NCBI GenBank assembly: GCA_948562205.1
Contig: CAOYAN010000004.1
Coordinates: 14,903 to 78,902 of the forward strand
Length of the DNA stretch: 64,000 nt
Reading direction: 5' to 3'
DNA from: an uncultured Clostridia bacterium
Lineage (GTDB): Bacteria > Bacillota > Clostridia > TANB77 > CAG-465
How positions within the stretch are numbered: the first letter of the stretch is position 1; each line of letters starts with the position of its first letter. Both the position numbers and the translations under genes were made by a program. The notes beneath the pieces are model-generated. The model did not search any database. It saw only the letters and a list, made by a program, of their open reading frames with translations, and was not told where the DNA came from. Positions 9,344 to 17,897 of the stretch are shown piece by piece.

Positions 9344-9787
9344 ATGTCACTTGGAGAAGAACTTGAAAAACTTTCTAATGTTGATTTGAAACAAGGAGTT
9401 TTAAATCAATTAGAGATTATACTAAAATCAATTGCTATTAATCATGAGGGAGGATGTATACTTAATTTTTATAATATAGACCTTAACATTGCAAATGATA
9501 TTGTTAAAAAATTAAAAAAAGAAAATATAAATATCTATGGTAAAGTTTCATTAGATAAAAGTGATATTTTGCTTTTAATGTGGAATTCTAAAGCTTTTGA
9601 AGATAAAATAATAGAAGTTCCATCTCCATGTGATATTTGTACTTATATTGAATGTAGTAAATATTCACGGAGAGGATGTAGAAAATATAAGAGTTATTTA
9701 AAACAATTAAATAATCCTAATATAATATATATTAGTAGCGATACAGTAAGTGTTGCTATAAATGGAAATGATGTATATATTGAATAA
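9344..9787 (+). CDS. Cys-rich hypothetical protein, paralogue of 8157-8642
   Basis: 147 residues with a GGAG site just upstream. It shares the layout of the first gene of this operon: MxLGExL start, a 'GGCILNFYNI' segment near 40, a short strand ending in 'LLMWNSKAF' (compare 'FLIWDDTAI'), then PCDICTYIECSKYSRRGC, a C-x2-C-x4-C-x7-C cluster. Sequence identity is low but the order is collinear, so duplication around the amidotransferase gene is the simplest reading. Function unknown; metal or Fe-S binding is an inference. In-frame CGG at 9668-9670 is read normally. Confidence 0.7.
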   Translation: MSLGEELEKLSNVDLKQGVLNQLEIILKSIAINHEGGCILNFYNIDLNIANDIVKKLKKENINIYGKVSLDKSDILLLMWNSKAFEDKIIEVPSPCDICTYIECSKYSRRGCRKYKSYLKQLNNPNIIYISSDTVSVAINGNDVYIE

Positions 9788-9796
9788 TAACGTAAA

Positions 9797-9821
9797 AAAG
9801 GTCGGATAAACTCCGGCCTTT
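9797..9821. terminator. bidirectional terminator between convergent operons
   Basis: Ten-base arms AAAGGTCGGA / TCCGGCCTTT with one G-U pair. It overlaps the rlmH stop codon and serves both strands. Confidence 0.85.
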
Positions 9822-10308
9822 AGTGATGATAAGTTTCATTATTTAATATTTTAAAAGATCTAAAAATTTGCTCTAGTAAAAATACTCTAATTAATTGATG
9901 TGGAAATGTCATCTTTGAAAAACATATTTTATTTTGGCTAATGCTTAAAAGTTCATCACTCATTCCAAGACTTCCACCAATTACAAAAACTAGGGTAGAA
10001 GTACCATAAGTAGTTAATGTATCTATTTTATTTGCAAATTCTTCTGATGAGTATTCCCTTCCTTTTAAATCTAAGAAAAATATAGTGCATTTTCCAATTT
10101 TATCAATTCTTTCTTTTATTTTTTTGCTTTCTATATCTTTAATTTTTTGAATTTCTGTATTATTTATATTTTGTGGTAGTTTTTCATCATCTAGCTCAAT
10201 TATTTCTATTTTAGAGTATTTAGAAAGTCTCTTTGTATATTCATCACATAAATCTTTTAGTGATCGTTCTTTTATTTTTCCAACACATATAATTTTTATA
10301 TTTAACAT
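9820..10308 (-). CDS. rlmH: 23S rRNA (pseudouridine1915-N3)-methyltransferase RlmH
   Basis: SPOUT-family methyltransferase that modifies pseudouridine 1915 in helix 69 of 23S rRNA. 162 residues, normal length. It has the start signature 'IKIICVGKIKE', the SAM-binding knot 'FVIGGSLGMSDE' and the conserved tail 'SKMTFPHQLIRVFLLEQIFRSFKI'. It overlaps walJ by 7 bases, so the two are translationally coupled in the murA-walJ-rlmH minus-strand operon. Confidence 0.97.
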   Translation of the reverse strand: MLNIKIICVGKIKERSLKDLCDEYTKRLSKYSKIEIIELDDEKLPQNINNTEIQKIKDIESKKIKERIDKIGKCTIFFLDLKGREYSSEEFANKIDTLTTYGTSTLVFVIGGSLGMSDELLSISQNKICFSKMTFPHQLIRVFLLEQIFRSFKILNNETYHH

Positions 10309-11096
10309 ATATTATATTCCTCACTTGATAATGTCTTAGATGCAAAGTTTATGTTTAAATTACTTGCATCAATTCCTTCTTGATTTAGAGTTGTGACTAT
10401 AGTATTAAAGGCAATATCTTCATTATTATTATTTTCACTAAGGTGTGCAAGTACAAAATTTGCTTGTCCAAGTTTTGCAAGTCTAGATATTGTAATTGCA
10501 CTGCTATCATTTGATAAATGTCCTGTGGGACCCTTAATACGCCTTTTAGTAGTATATGGATATTTTCCAAATTCAAGCATTGCAGTGTCATAATTTGCTT
10601 CTAATACTACAAAATTAGAAGATTTTAAGTTTTCAAAAACTTCATTTGACATATGTCCTAGATCTGTAGCATAAGAGAGTGTAGTATCTCCTGATTTTAT
10701 TCTATAGCCACAAGGCATAATAGCATCATGTGGTGTTTCAAAAGGTAATATTTCAAAACCATTTATTTTAAAAGGTTTGTTATATTCAATTTTTATTACA
10801 TTTTCTGGTATATTTTTTTCTTTTAAAAGTCCATTAATATAATCAGCTGTTTTACCACAAGCATATACTGGTATATTAGTTTTTCTACAAAGTAGAGGAA
10901 TACCTTTTATATGATCTATATGTTCATGAGTAATTAAAACAGCTGAAATATCATTAATATCTTTTTCTATACTTGTAAGTCCCTGTGTCATTGCTTTATA
11001 TGTTACACCAGCATCAATTAATATATTTGTTCTACCATTATCAATATGAAACATATTACCAGAGCTAGAACTATATAATGGATGTATGTTTATCAT
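10302..11096 (-). CDS. walJ: MBL-fold metallohydrolase WalJ/YycJ (VicX)
   Basis: 264 residues, metallo-beta-lactamase fold. Visible: LYSSSSGN near 7-14, metal motif THEHIDH near 55-61, a distal 'LEANYD' and 'LAHLSENNN'. WalJ homologues accompany rlmH in Bacillota and affect coordination of cell division with DNA replication; a DNA exonuclease activity has been reported for the family. The walRK two-component genes that usually precede it are not here; murA is upstream with only two bases between the genes. Confidence 0.9.
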   Translation of the reverse strand: MINIHPLYSSSSGNMFHIDNGRTNILIDAGVTYKAMTQGLTSIEKDINDISAVLITHEHIDHIKGIPLLCRKTNIPVYACGKTADYINGLLKEKNIPENVIKIEYNKPFKINGFEILPFETPHDAIMPCGYRIKSGDTTLSYATDLGHMSNEVFENLKSSNFVVLEANYDTAMLEFGKYPYTTKRRIKGPTGHLSNDSSAITISRLAKLGQANFVLAHLSENNNNEDIAFNTIVTTLNQEGIDASNLNINFASKTLSSEEYNIC

Positions 11097-11098
11097 TT

Positions 11099-12370
11099 TT
11101 ATTTCTCCTCATCTGTAACATATTCAATATTTGCGCCAAGAGATGCAAATTTCGATGTAATATCTTCATATCCTCTAAGAATATGGTAAATATCGTATAC
11201 TTCTGTATTTCCCTCAGCAACAAGTCCTGCAATTATCATAGCAGCGCCTGCTCTTAAATCATGAGCTCTAATAGGTGCACTATATAATTTATCTACCCCT
11301 TTTACTATAGCAGTTGTTCCATGTGCTGAAATATCTGCTCCCATTTTTGTTAGTTCATCTGTATATTGAAATCTTGATTCCCATATATTTTCAACAATCA
11401 TTCCAGTTCCATTTGACATAGCAAGTAAAATACATATTTGAGGTTGCATATCAGTTGGAAAACCAGGGTATGGACTAGTTTTTACAGTAAAGGCATTTGG
11501 TTTTTTATCCATTTTTACTCTTATGCTATCTGCATGCTCTTCAACAGTAGCGCCTGCTTCAAGTAATTTTGCTGTAATTGGTTCCATATGCTTTGGAATA
11601 CAATTTTTTATTAGAACATCTCCTTTAGTTACAGCAGCAGCTACCATAAATGTTCCTGTCTCTATTTGATCTGGTATAATGGAATAACTTGATACTTGAT
11701 GAAGTTCTTTTACCCCAGTAATTTTTATAGTGTCTGTTCCAGCACCTTTTATTTTTGCTCCCATAGAGTTTAAAAAATTTGCAAGATCTACTATATGAGG
11801 TTCTTTTGCTACATTTTCTATTACAGTAGTGCCTTCTGCAAGAGTAGCTGCAAGTATTGCATTCATTGTTGCTCCTACACTTACCATATCTAAAAATATA
11901 GGTGCACCTTTTAGTGTATCTTTTCTACTTGCATAGACATTTCCATTTCTTACCTCAACTGTAGCTCCTAACTTTTCTAGAATCTTTATATGCTGGTCTA
12001 TAGGTCTAGCACCTAAATTACAGCCACCAGGTAAACTTATTTGAACTTTATCAAATCTACCAAGTAGAGATCCTAGTAGATAATATGATGCTCTAAATTT
12101 ACTTGTAAGTTCTGATGATGCAATAGCAGAATTTACATTAGAATTGTCTATTATTAGTTCATTTTTTGAAATATGTGTAATTTTTGAGCCTAATGCTTCT
12201 AATATTTCCACATATGCACGTATATCACTTATATCTGGTACATTTTCTAGATGACATTTTCCTTTTACAAGGAGTGTCGCAGGAAGTATTGCTACTGCTG
12301 CATTTTTAGCACCACTTATTGTTACTTCACCATTTAGACTACATGGGCCATGTACAACAAATTTTTCCAT
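11099..12370 (-). CDS. murA: UDP-N-acetylglucosamine 1-carboxyvinyltransferase MurA
   Basis: First committed step of peptidoglycan synthesis: transfers enolpyruvate from PEP to UDP-GlcNAc. 423 residues, full length. 'GAKNAA' near 20, 'LPGGCNLGARPIDQH' near 117 with the Cys that corresponds to E. coli Cys115 (target of fosfomycin), and 'RAHDLRAGAAMIIAGL' near the C-terminus. Cys is retained rather than Asp, so fosfomycin sensitivity would be expected from this copy alone. It heads the murA-walJ-rlmH operon. Confidence 0.97.
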   Translation of the reverse strand: MEKFVVHGPCSLNGEVTISGAKNAAVAILPATLLVKGKCHLENVPDISDIRAYVEILEALGSKITHISKNELIIDNSNVNSAIASSELTSKFRASYYLLGSLLGRFDKVQISLPGGCNLGARPIDQHIKILEKLGATVEVRNGNVYASRKDTLKGAPIFLDMVSVGATMNAILAATLAEGTTVIENVAKEPHIVDLANFLNSMGAKIKGAGTDTIKITGVKELHQVSSYSIIPDQIETGTFMVAAAVTKGDVLIKNCIPKHMEPITAKLLEAGATVEEHADSIRVKMDKKPNAFTVKTSPYPGFPTDMQPQICILLAMSNGTGMIVENIWESRFQYTDELTKMGADISAHGTTAIVKGVDKLYSAPIRAHDLRAGAAMIIAGLVAEGNTEVYDIYHILRGYEDITSKFASLGANIEYVTDEEK

Positions 12371-12493
12371 ATATTAATTCCCCCAATTTTTTTACATACA
12401 AAGTTACACATTATAAATGTATAGCATTTTTAATTATTACTACAAAAGTATAACATAATTTGTCAAAAAAGACAATAATTATATAAAATATTG

Positions 12494-12694
12494 TTAATGG
12501 GTAAAATTACCTTTAACATTTTTACAAATACATTTAATATTATTAGTAAAATTACTTAATGTATTTTCTACACATACAAGATTTGAAAATGTATATATAT
12601 CTTTCCCCGTAATGTAGTGGTCATTAGATAGAGGCAGTTTTAAACAGCTACAGTTAAGTAAATACTTTTTCATACATTGTGGGTTTATACCCAT
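12494..12694 (-). CDS. small Cys-containing protein, unknown
   Basis: 66 residues from ATG 12694, chosen because a near-perfect AGGAGGTGATTTT site precedes it; the longer open frame to 12724 has no such site. Six Cys residues are scattered through the protein and it has no TM segment. No recognised family. It ends about 120 bases before the murA start on the same strand with no clear terminator between, so it could be co-transcribed with murA. Confidence 0.55.
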   Translation of the reverse strand: MGINPQCMKKYLLNCSCLKLPLSNDHYITGKDIYTFSNLVCVENTLSNFTNNIKCICKNVKGNFTH

Positions 12695-12777
12695 AAAATC
12701 ACCTCCTATAATTAGTATATGCATATATCATAAAAAAAGAAACAATAGAATATATTAACATTTTATAAAGCTCATAA

Positions 12778-12806
12778 TTGACATAATAGGAGATGTGTGA
12801 TAGAAT
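12778..12806 (+). promoter_or_regulatory. promoter for the 12.9-14.5 kb pair
   Basis: TTGACA (12778-12783), 17-base spacer, TAGAAT (12801-12806), 50 bases before the AGGAGG of the first gene. Confidence 0.65.
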
Positions 12807-12855
12807 ATTTCACAAATTAATGATAACAAATAAAATAATTTTTAGGAGGATAATG

Positions 12856-13674
12856 ATGCTTGAAATTGTAAAAGATGATGTTAAAAAAAGTAACTTTGAT
12901 ATTTTTCTGAATGAAATTAACTATTTGAAACGAAATTTAGCAGATGATGATAATATTGTAACAAAAAAAGTAACAAGGAATGTAAAAAAATTATTCTTTG
13001 ATAAAAAAGAGACTTGTGAAATAGTATATAAAAAAGGTAATTATATATCTCTTGAGGGATTTTGTGAAAGCTTAAAAGAATATGTAGAATATATTGAAAA
13101 AAAGACTCTTGAGCTTGAAAATAATTGTATAAAAAATAAATTACTTTATAACAACTCATTTACCGTTTGTTTTAATGGATCATCTTTAAGTATAAGTTCA
13201 TATTATTTTAATCCTTTTACTGAATCTTCTTTTAAATATTATATAGTGATCGATTGTAGTGAAAAGATTCCAATTATAAAGGAAGATAAAGAGAATATTT
13301 TTGAAAAGATAAGACCATATCTTTATGAATTTCTTCCATGTGTTTATAATTACTATGATTTTAAAATAGAAACTGAAGAGAGAACTTTTAATATTGGGGA
13401 GATTACGACATTAAAATTTAATATATCAGACCTTATAAATACTAAAAAAATTAGTATAGATATTGAATTTGAAAATTTTGCTGTTATTAGCATAATTATA
13501 GAAAAAGGTAATATAAAATGTCTGACTTTTTCTGGGGATATTTATATTAACAAATACTTAAATGATAATAAAGATACAATACTAAAAGATATATTCATAG
13601 AAGAGTCTGTTATAAATGGACTTTTAAGTATAATTAATATTACTAAATTTTTGAAATTTACAGAAATAAAATAA
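12856..13674 (+). CDS. lineage-specific protein, family A (member 1)
   Basis: 272 residues from ATG 12856, chosen over upstream ATGs because AGGAGGA (12844-12850) fits it best and the protein then starts MLEIVK like its neighbour. No recognised domain, signal peptide or TM. It shares with 13690-14487 and 63034-63849 a 'KKGNYISLEGFCESL' segment (near 60-75), a central strand-rich part, 'FENFAVISI' and a C-terminal 'INKYLNDNKDTILKDIFI'. Function unknown. It has its own consensus promoter and a paralogue 15 bases downstream. Confidence 0.75.
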   Translation: MLEIVKDDVKKSNFDIFLNEINYLKRNLADDDNIVTKKVTRNVKKLFFDKKETCEIVYKKGNYISLEGFCESLKEYVEYIEKKTLELENNCIKNKLLYNNSFTVCFNGSSLSISSYYFNPFTESSFKYYIVIDCSEKIPIIKEDKENIFEKIRPYLYEFLPCVYNYYDFKIETEERTFNIGEITTLKFNISDLINTKKISIDIEFENFAVISIIIEKGNIKCLTFSGDIYINKYLNDNKDTILKDIFIEESVINGLLSIINITKFLKFTEIK

Positions 13675-13689
13675 GCGAAGGAGAACATT

Positions 13690-14487
13690 ATGCTTGAAAT
13701 CGTAAAAAATAATTCAAAAGAAAATTCTAAAGAGAGTTTTCAGATTTTTATGGAAGAGTTAGAAAGATTTAAGTTTGTATCTTTAAAAGAGAGTGATAAA
13801 ATTATTTATGAAGAAATATCAAATAGAAAAAAGGTAGGACTTTTCAAAAGAAAAAGTGTTGTTGAAATTCAAAATGGTGATATATTAAAAAAAGGGGACT
13901 ATATTTCTCTTTATGGACTTTGTAATATTATAGGTAAATATCTTGTAAAGATTTATGTAGCAAATAAGAAAATATGTTATAGTATGCGAACAGCAACTAA
14001 ATCTGTGCATAATGTTAATATTAAATTTGAGGACAATATTTTATCCATTTTAGATGATAATAATAAAGGTGTTGCAATTGATTGTTGTGCATTACCTAAG
14101 GTGGTATTTGATAATGGTAAAGTTAAATATAGTTATTTTAAAAGTACTATATATTACTATTTACCATATATAATGAAAATTAATAAGATTATTGATTTAG
14201 TCAATAATAATTATAATATTAATAAGTATACAACTCTAAAAATTGAAGCTGATGATCTGTTAAATACAACAGAAATAACTATAATTTTACAATTTGGGGA
14301 ATTTGCTGTATATGAAGTTCAAATTAGTGTTAAAGATAATGGGTGCGATTTTAAATGTATTAATACTTTCTCATTAGATGTAAATATAAACAAATACTTA
14401 ACTAATAATGGAGATGAAATGTTAACAAATATTTTTATAAAAGAGAGCGATATATCAGATATTATAGATATATTTGAAAATATTTAA
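13690..14487 (+). CDS. lineage-specific protein, family A (member 2)
   Basis: 265 residues, tandem paralogue of the preceding gene. Same start (MLEIVK), 'KKGDYISLYGLCNII' near 70-85, 'FGEFAVYEV' and 'INKYLTNNGDEMLTNIFIKES' near the end. GAAGGAGA site 6-7 bases before ATG. Sequence identity is modest while hydrophobic positions are kept, suggesting old duplication with retained fold. No family recognised. A strong terminator follows. Confidence 0.75.
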   Translation: MLEIVKNNSKENSKESFQIFMEELERFKFVSLKESDKIIYEEISNRKKVGLFKRKSVVEIQNGDILKKGDYISLYGLCNIIGKYLVKIYVANKKICYSMRTATKSVHNVNIKFEDNILSILDDNNKGVAIDCCALPKVVFDNGKVKYSYFKSTIYYYLPYIMKINKIIDLVNNNYNINKYTTLKIEADDLLNTTEITIILQFGEFAVYEVQISVKDNGCDFKCINTFSLDVNINKYLTNNGDEMLTNIFIKESDISDIIDIFENI

Positions 14488-14498
14488 TTTTATTATTG

Positions 14499-14540
14499 CT
14501 TCCTGTGGTAGAAATTATCACAGGAAGTTTTTTCTTTTTG
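14499..14540 (+). terminator. intrinsic terminator
   Basis: Nine-base perfect stem CTTCCTGTG/CACAGGAAG (14499-14507, 14519-14527) followed by TTTTTTC. Confidence 0.88.
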
Positions 14541-14581
14541 ACTAACTTTGACACGAAAAATAAAAAAATGTTTTAAAAGAC

Positions 14582-14610
14582 TTGTTTTTTTGTAACTTAT
14601 ATGTTAAAAT
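14582..14610 (+). promoter_or_regulatory. probable rpmE promoter
   Basis: TTGTTT (14582-14587), 17-base spacer, TAAAAT (14605-14610), 45 bases upstream of rpmE. Confidence 0.45.
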
Positions 14611-14655
14611 GTATTAGTAACATTAAAGACTTGATAATAGGAAGGTGTGAAATAA

Positions 14656-14874
14656 ATGAAAACAGATATACAACCAAAATACGGAAAAGCTCAAATAAGA
14701 TGTGTTTGCGGTAACATAATAGAGACTGGATCTGTAAAAGAAGAAATGAGAACAGATACATGCAGTAAATGTCATCCATTCTACACAGGTCAAAAACAAG
14801 CTATGTCTAGTCAAGGTAGAGCAGCTAAGTTTATGGAAAAATATGGAAACACTATGAAAAAAGCAGATAAATAA
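14656..14874 (+). CDS. rpmE: 50S ribosomal protein L31 (zinc-binding type)
   Basis: 72 residues. It has the four zinc ligands of the C+ type, CVC near 16-18 and CSKC near 36-39, and the usual 'HPFYTGQ' after them. The first gene of a rpmE/DUF1385/prmC neighbourhood that is common in Clostridia. A GAAGGTG site precedes the start. A terminator hairpin follows, so the downstream fusion gene is reached only by read-through or by an unseen promoter. Confidence 0.97.
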   Translation: MKTDIQPKYGKAQIRCVCGNIIETGSVKEEMRTDTCSKCHPFYTGQKQAMSSQGRAAKFMEKYGNTMKKADK

Positions 14875-14900
14875 TCTTATTTAATGAAGTAATAAACAAA

Positions 14901-14927
14901 AAAGAGTGTCTAGAATAGGCACTCTTT
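14901..14927 (+). terminator. rpmE terminator
   Basis: AAAGAGTG..CTA / TAG..CACTCTTT stem; only a short T run follows, so it may be an attenuator. Confidence 0.7.
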
Positions 14928-14954
14928 ATCTATATATAAATTTAGGAGAAATAT

Positions 14955-16697
14955 ATGAAAAGAAAAAAGATAAAAAGAGAAAATATTGGTGGAATTGCAC
15001 TAAATAATGGAATAGCAATAAAAAGTGAAAAAAAAGATGTTACTACTAAAATATCAGATGATGGTAAAATTACTGTAAACATTGAAAGATATATAAATAG
15101 TGAAAATAAATTTAGTATATTAGAATTACCATTTATTAGAGGAATATATAATATTTCTTCCCAACTTCTTAGTTCAAAAGATGAGCTAAAAGATAGTATG
15201 AGAAGTATATGTAATGCATTAAATATAAAATACTCTGATAAAGATTTAAATATAAATATTCCTTTTTTAATATTTGTTATACTTATTATATTATCATTAC
15301 TTATTGTTGTAATACCACTACTTATATCTATACCATTTAAATGTAGTGTTATTATTCAAGCTTTAATACAAATAGTAATATTTTCTGTATTATTTATTGT
15401 TATAAGAAGTAGCAAGGCTCTTTTCTCACTATTAGAGTATCATGGTGCAGAGCATAAGATAATTAATGCATATGAAACTTTAGATATAGAAGATATAACT
15501 ATTGAAAATGTAAAAAAAAGTTCAAGAATACATAGAAGATGTGGTACAAACTTTATTTCATTTTTTATACTGATTACTATTTTAGAAACGTTATTTTTAC
15601 CTATAAATAGTATAGTTATAAAAATGATAGTTCTTGCCTCTTTAATTATATTTAACATTTCTCTTGCATATGAACTTGTAGCAGTTCTAGGAATACTTCC
15701 AAGAAGTATATCATATATTTTTTATCCACTTATGGCAGTACAATATATTACTACAAAGAAACCATCAGATGATAAATTAAAACTTGCTATATATGGAATA
15801 AAAGCTATATTAAATGATGATTTAGATATGAGTGTGAGGGAGTATATAAAACAGTATAAAGATGATAATAAAGACATAATATCAAAACATGATTATACAT
15901 TACAAGATATGCTAAAAATAGTAGCATATGTAACAGGGAAAAATACAAATAGTATATACATAGCTATTAATGAGTATATGTTAAATTACAATGAGCAAAT
16001 AGAGATAACAAGGCTTCTTGATATGCTATTTAAACAAGATATTCCACTACAATACATAACAAAAAGAGCATATTTTTATAACGAAGAGTATATAGTAAAT
16101 GAAAATGTATTAATACCTAGAGAAGATACTGAGATACTTGTACAAAAAGCAATAGAATATATAAATAGATATGATATGAGAGATATGATTGATCTTTGTA
16201 CTGGTAGTGGATGTATTGGTATATCTGTAGCAAATAATTCAGATATAGAGAGCGTAATACTTAGTGATATATCTAAAGAAGCGCTACAAGTTGCAAGAAA
16301 AAATATATATTTAAATAGTAGTGAAAATAAAGTTTTAATAAGGCAATCTGATTTATTAGAAGAATATATTAATAATAATACATTAGTAGACATTATTGTA
16401 TCTAATCCACCATATATAAAAAGTGATGTTATAAATACATTAGATAAAAAGGTACAAATGGAGCCTCACTTAGCACTTGATGGTGGTATAACAGGACTAG
16501 ATATTTATATAAAAATACTTGATCAAGCAAAGTATGTGTTAAAAGATAATGGATATTTGATGTTTGAAATAGGTTATGATCAATTAGAAGAATTGAAAGA
16601 ATTAATAAATTCTCATAAAGAATATGAATTTGTTGAAGCAATAAAAGACTTTGGTGGAAATGATAGAGTAGTAATATGTAAGATGTTAAAATTATAA
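14955..16697 (+). CDS. prmC: fusion of DUF1385 membrane protein and PrmC release-factor glutamine methyltransferase
   Basis: 580 residues joining two normally separate neighbours. Residues 1-300 are DUF1385: two to four TM segments (about 98-150 and 200-250) around 'EYHGAEHKIINAYE' (near 160) and 'RRCGTNF' (near 194). Residues about 315-580 are PrmC: helical N-domain, 'LIPREDTEILV', SAM motif 'DLCTGSGCIGIS' (near 412) and NPPY (near 482), which positions the Gln of the GGQ motif in release factors for N5-methylation. There is no stop or frame change between the halves. prfA, the usual next gene and PrmC substrate, does not follow. Confidence 0.93.
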   Translation: MKRKKIKRENIGGIALNNGIAIKSEKKDVTTKISDDGKITVNIERYINSENKFSILELPFIRGIYNISSQLLSSKDELKDSMRSICNALNIKYSDKDLNINIPFLIFVILIILSLLIVVIPLLISIPFKCSVIIQALIQIVIFSVLFIVIRSSKALFSLLEYHGAEHKIINAYETLDIEDITIENVKKSSRIHRRCGTNFISFFILITILETLFLPINSIVIKMIVLASLIIFNISLAYELVAVLGILPRSISYIFYPLMAVQYITTKKPSDDKLKLAIYGIKAILNDDLDMSVREYIKQYKDDNKDIISKHDYTLQDMLKIVAYVTGKNTNSIYIAINEYMLNYNEQIEITRLLDMLFKQDIPLQYITKRAYFYNEEYIVNENVLIPREDTEILVQKAIEYINRYDMRDMIDLCTGSGCIGISVANNSDIESVILSDISKEALQVARKNIYLNSSENKVLIRQSDLLEEYINNNTLVDIIVSNPPYIKSDVINTLDKKVQMEPHLALDGGITGLDIYIKILDQAKYVLKDNGYLMFEIGYDQLEELKELINSHKEYEFVEAIKDFGGNDRVVICKMLKL

Positions 16698-16709
16698 AAA
16701 CATAAAAAA

Positions 16710-16816
16710 TTTACATAATGTAAAAAATGATATAATATAAATATGAAGTATATAAAGTATTCCATATGATTATAGGGAATAGAAACTCCCCTAATTGTCG
16801 TATGGAATTCTTTTTT
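16710..16816 (+). ncRNA. possible short RNA or attenuated leader ending in a terminator
   Basis: A possible promoter (TTTACA at 16710, TATAAT at 16731-16736, short 15-base spacer) is followed within 25 bases by a hairpin with 11-base outer arms ATTCCATATGA/TCGTATGGAAT (16759-16769, 16798-16808), an inner TAGGG/CCCTA helix and TTCTTTTTT. The transcript would be about 75 nt. It could simply be the terminator of prmC. I recognise no known riboswitch. Confidence 0.4.
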
Positions 16817-16946
16817 AAATTTATATAACATATTTACATGCACATAAACGTTTGTTCTTAGTACTTGCTTTATCTTATTTAACATACTTATTTTCTTGAA
16901 ATAATAATCTAGATATGTTAAAATATCTATAGTTTGAGGTGATAAT

Positions 16947-17681
16947 ATGTCTTTTTCATCAGATGTAAAAAATGAAGTTTTAAATAATTTTTCAAAGAAT
17001 AAAAAAAGTTGTTGTATAAAGGCTGAAAAGTTTGGGGAATATTTAACATCAGTACCTTTAAAAAATATATTAAATGAAGAATTTAGAGAATATCTTGATA
17101 TATCAAAGCTAAATGAGTGTTGTATTAAATCTATACTTAAAGGCGTATTTTTAGGCTCTGGTTGCATAGTTGATCCTTTTGTTGATTATCATTTTGAAGC
17201 AATATTTAAAAATAAAGCATGTGGAGAATATTTTTTTAATTTATTATCCGTTCTTGACTTTACGCCAAAGCTTATAAAGCGTAAAAAGCAAAACATAGTA
17301 TACTTTAAAGAGTCGGAACAAATCTCTCTTTTTTTAAGTATTCTTGGAGCAAATAATGCAGTTTTAAAATTTGAACAAATAAGAGTTGAAAAAGAGGTAA
17401 AAAATAAAATAAATAGAACAACTAATTGTGAGACAGCAAATTTATCTAAGACAATAAATTCTGCTGTAAAGCAAATAGATGCTATAAATAAGCTTAAAAA
17501 AAATGGTAAATTTGCCTCTTTAAATGATAAACTTAAATATACAGCAAAGTTAAGACTTAAGTATCCTACTGAAAGCTTAGATTATATAGCTTCTATAACA
17601 GCAAAGGATGAGAAAAATAAAATAAGTAAATCAGGACTTAAACATAGACTTGATAAAATAATAGAAATAGCAGAAAAATAA
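16947..17681 (+). CDS. whiA: WhiA-family DNA-binding protein
   Basis: 244 residues. It begins MSFSSDVKNEV like the family, has a LAGLIDADG-like domain ('GVFLGSGCIVDP...YHFEAIF' near 72-95, 'FKESEQISLFLSILGANNAVLKFE' near 122-150) and a C-terminal helix-turn-helix ('LRLKYPTESLDYIA...KSGLKHRLDKI'). WhiA supports sporulation gene control in actinobacteria and cell division/chromosome segregation in Bacillus. It is shorter than the usual 300 or so residues, mainly through a reduced N-domain. The rapZ/yvcK neighbours usual for whiA are absent. Confidence 0.9.
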   Translation: MSFSSDVKNEVLNNFSKNKKSCCIKAEKFGEYLTSVPLKNILNEEFREYLDISKLNECCIKSILKGVFLGSGCIVDPFVDYHFEAIFKNKACGEYFFNLLSVLDFTPKLIKRKKQNIVYFKESEQISLFLSILGANNAVLKFEQIRVEKEVKNKINRTTNCETANLSKTINSAVKQIDAINKLKKNGKFASLNDKLKYTAKLRLKYPTESLDYIASITAKDEKNKISKSGLKHRLDKIIEIAEK

Positions 17682-17721
17682 ATTTTATATTAAAAAAAAT
17701 CAATTGTTTAAGTGAATGTAT

Positions 17722-17759
17722 AAAAAATGACATTAAATATTAATTTTATGCCATTTTTT
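17722..17759 (+). terminator. whiA terminator
   Basis: AAAAAATG.CAT / ATG.CATTTTTT imperfect stem followed by T-rich DNA. Confidence 0.6.
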
Positions 17760-17799
17760 ATTTTATGTATTTTCAAGCCATAAAAAGCCCAAATTGAAG

Positions 17800-17827
17800 T
17801 TGACATAACCAAAAAATATGGTATAAT
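17800..17827 (+). promoter_or_regulatory. promoter
   Basis: TTGACA (17800-17805), 16-base spacer, TATAAT (17822-17827), 70 bases upstream of the next gene. Confidence 0.75.
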
Positions 17828-17897
17828 ATTTATGTTTATAATCTTAATTTTATATAACTATATAAAATGATTAATTAAAAGAAAGGAATAATTAAAT

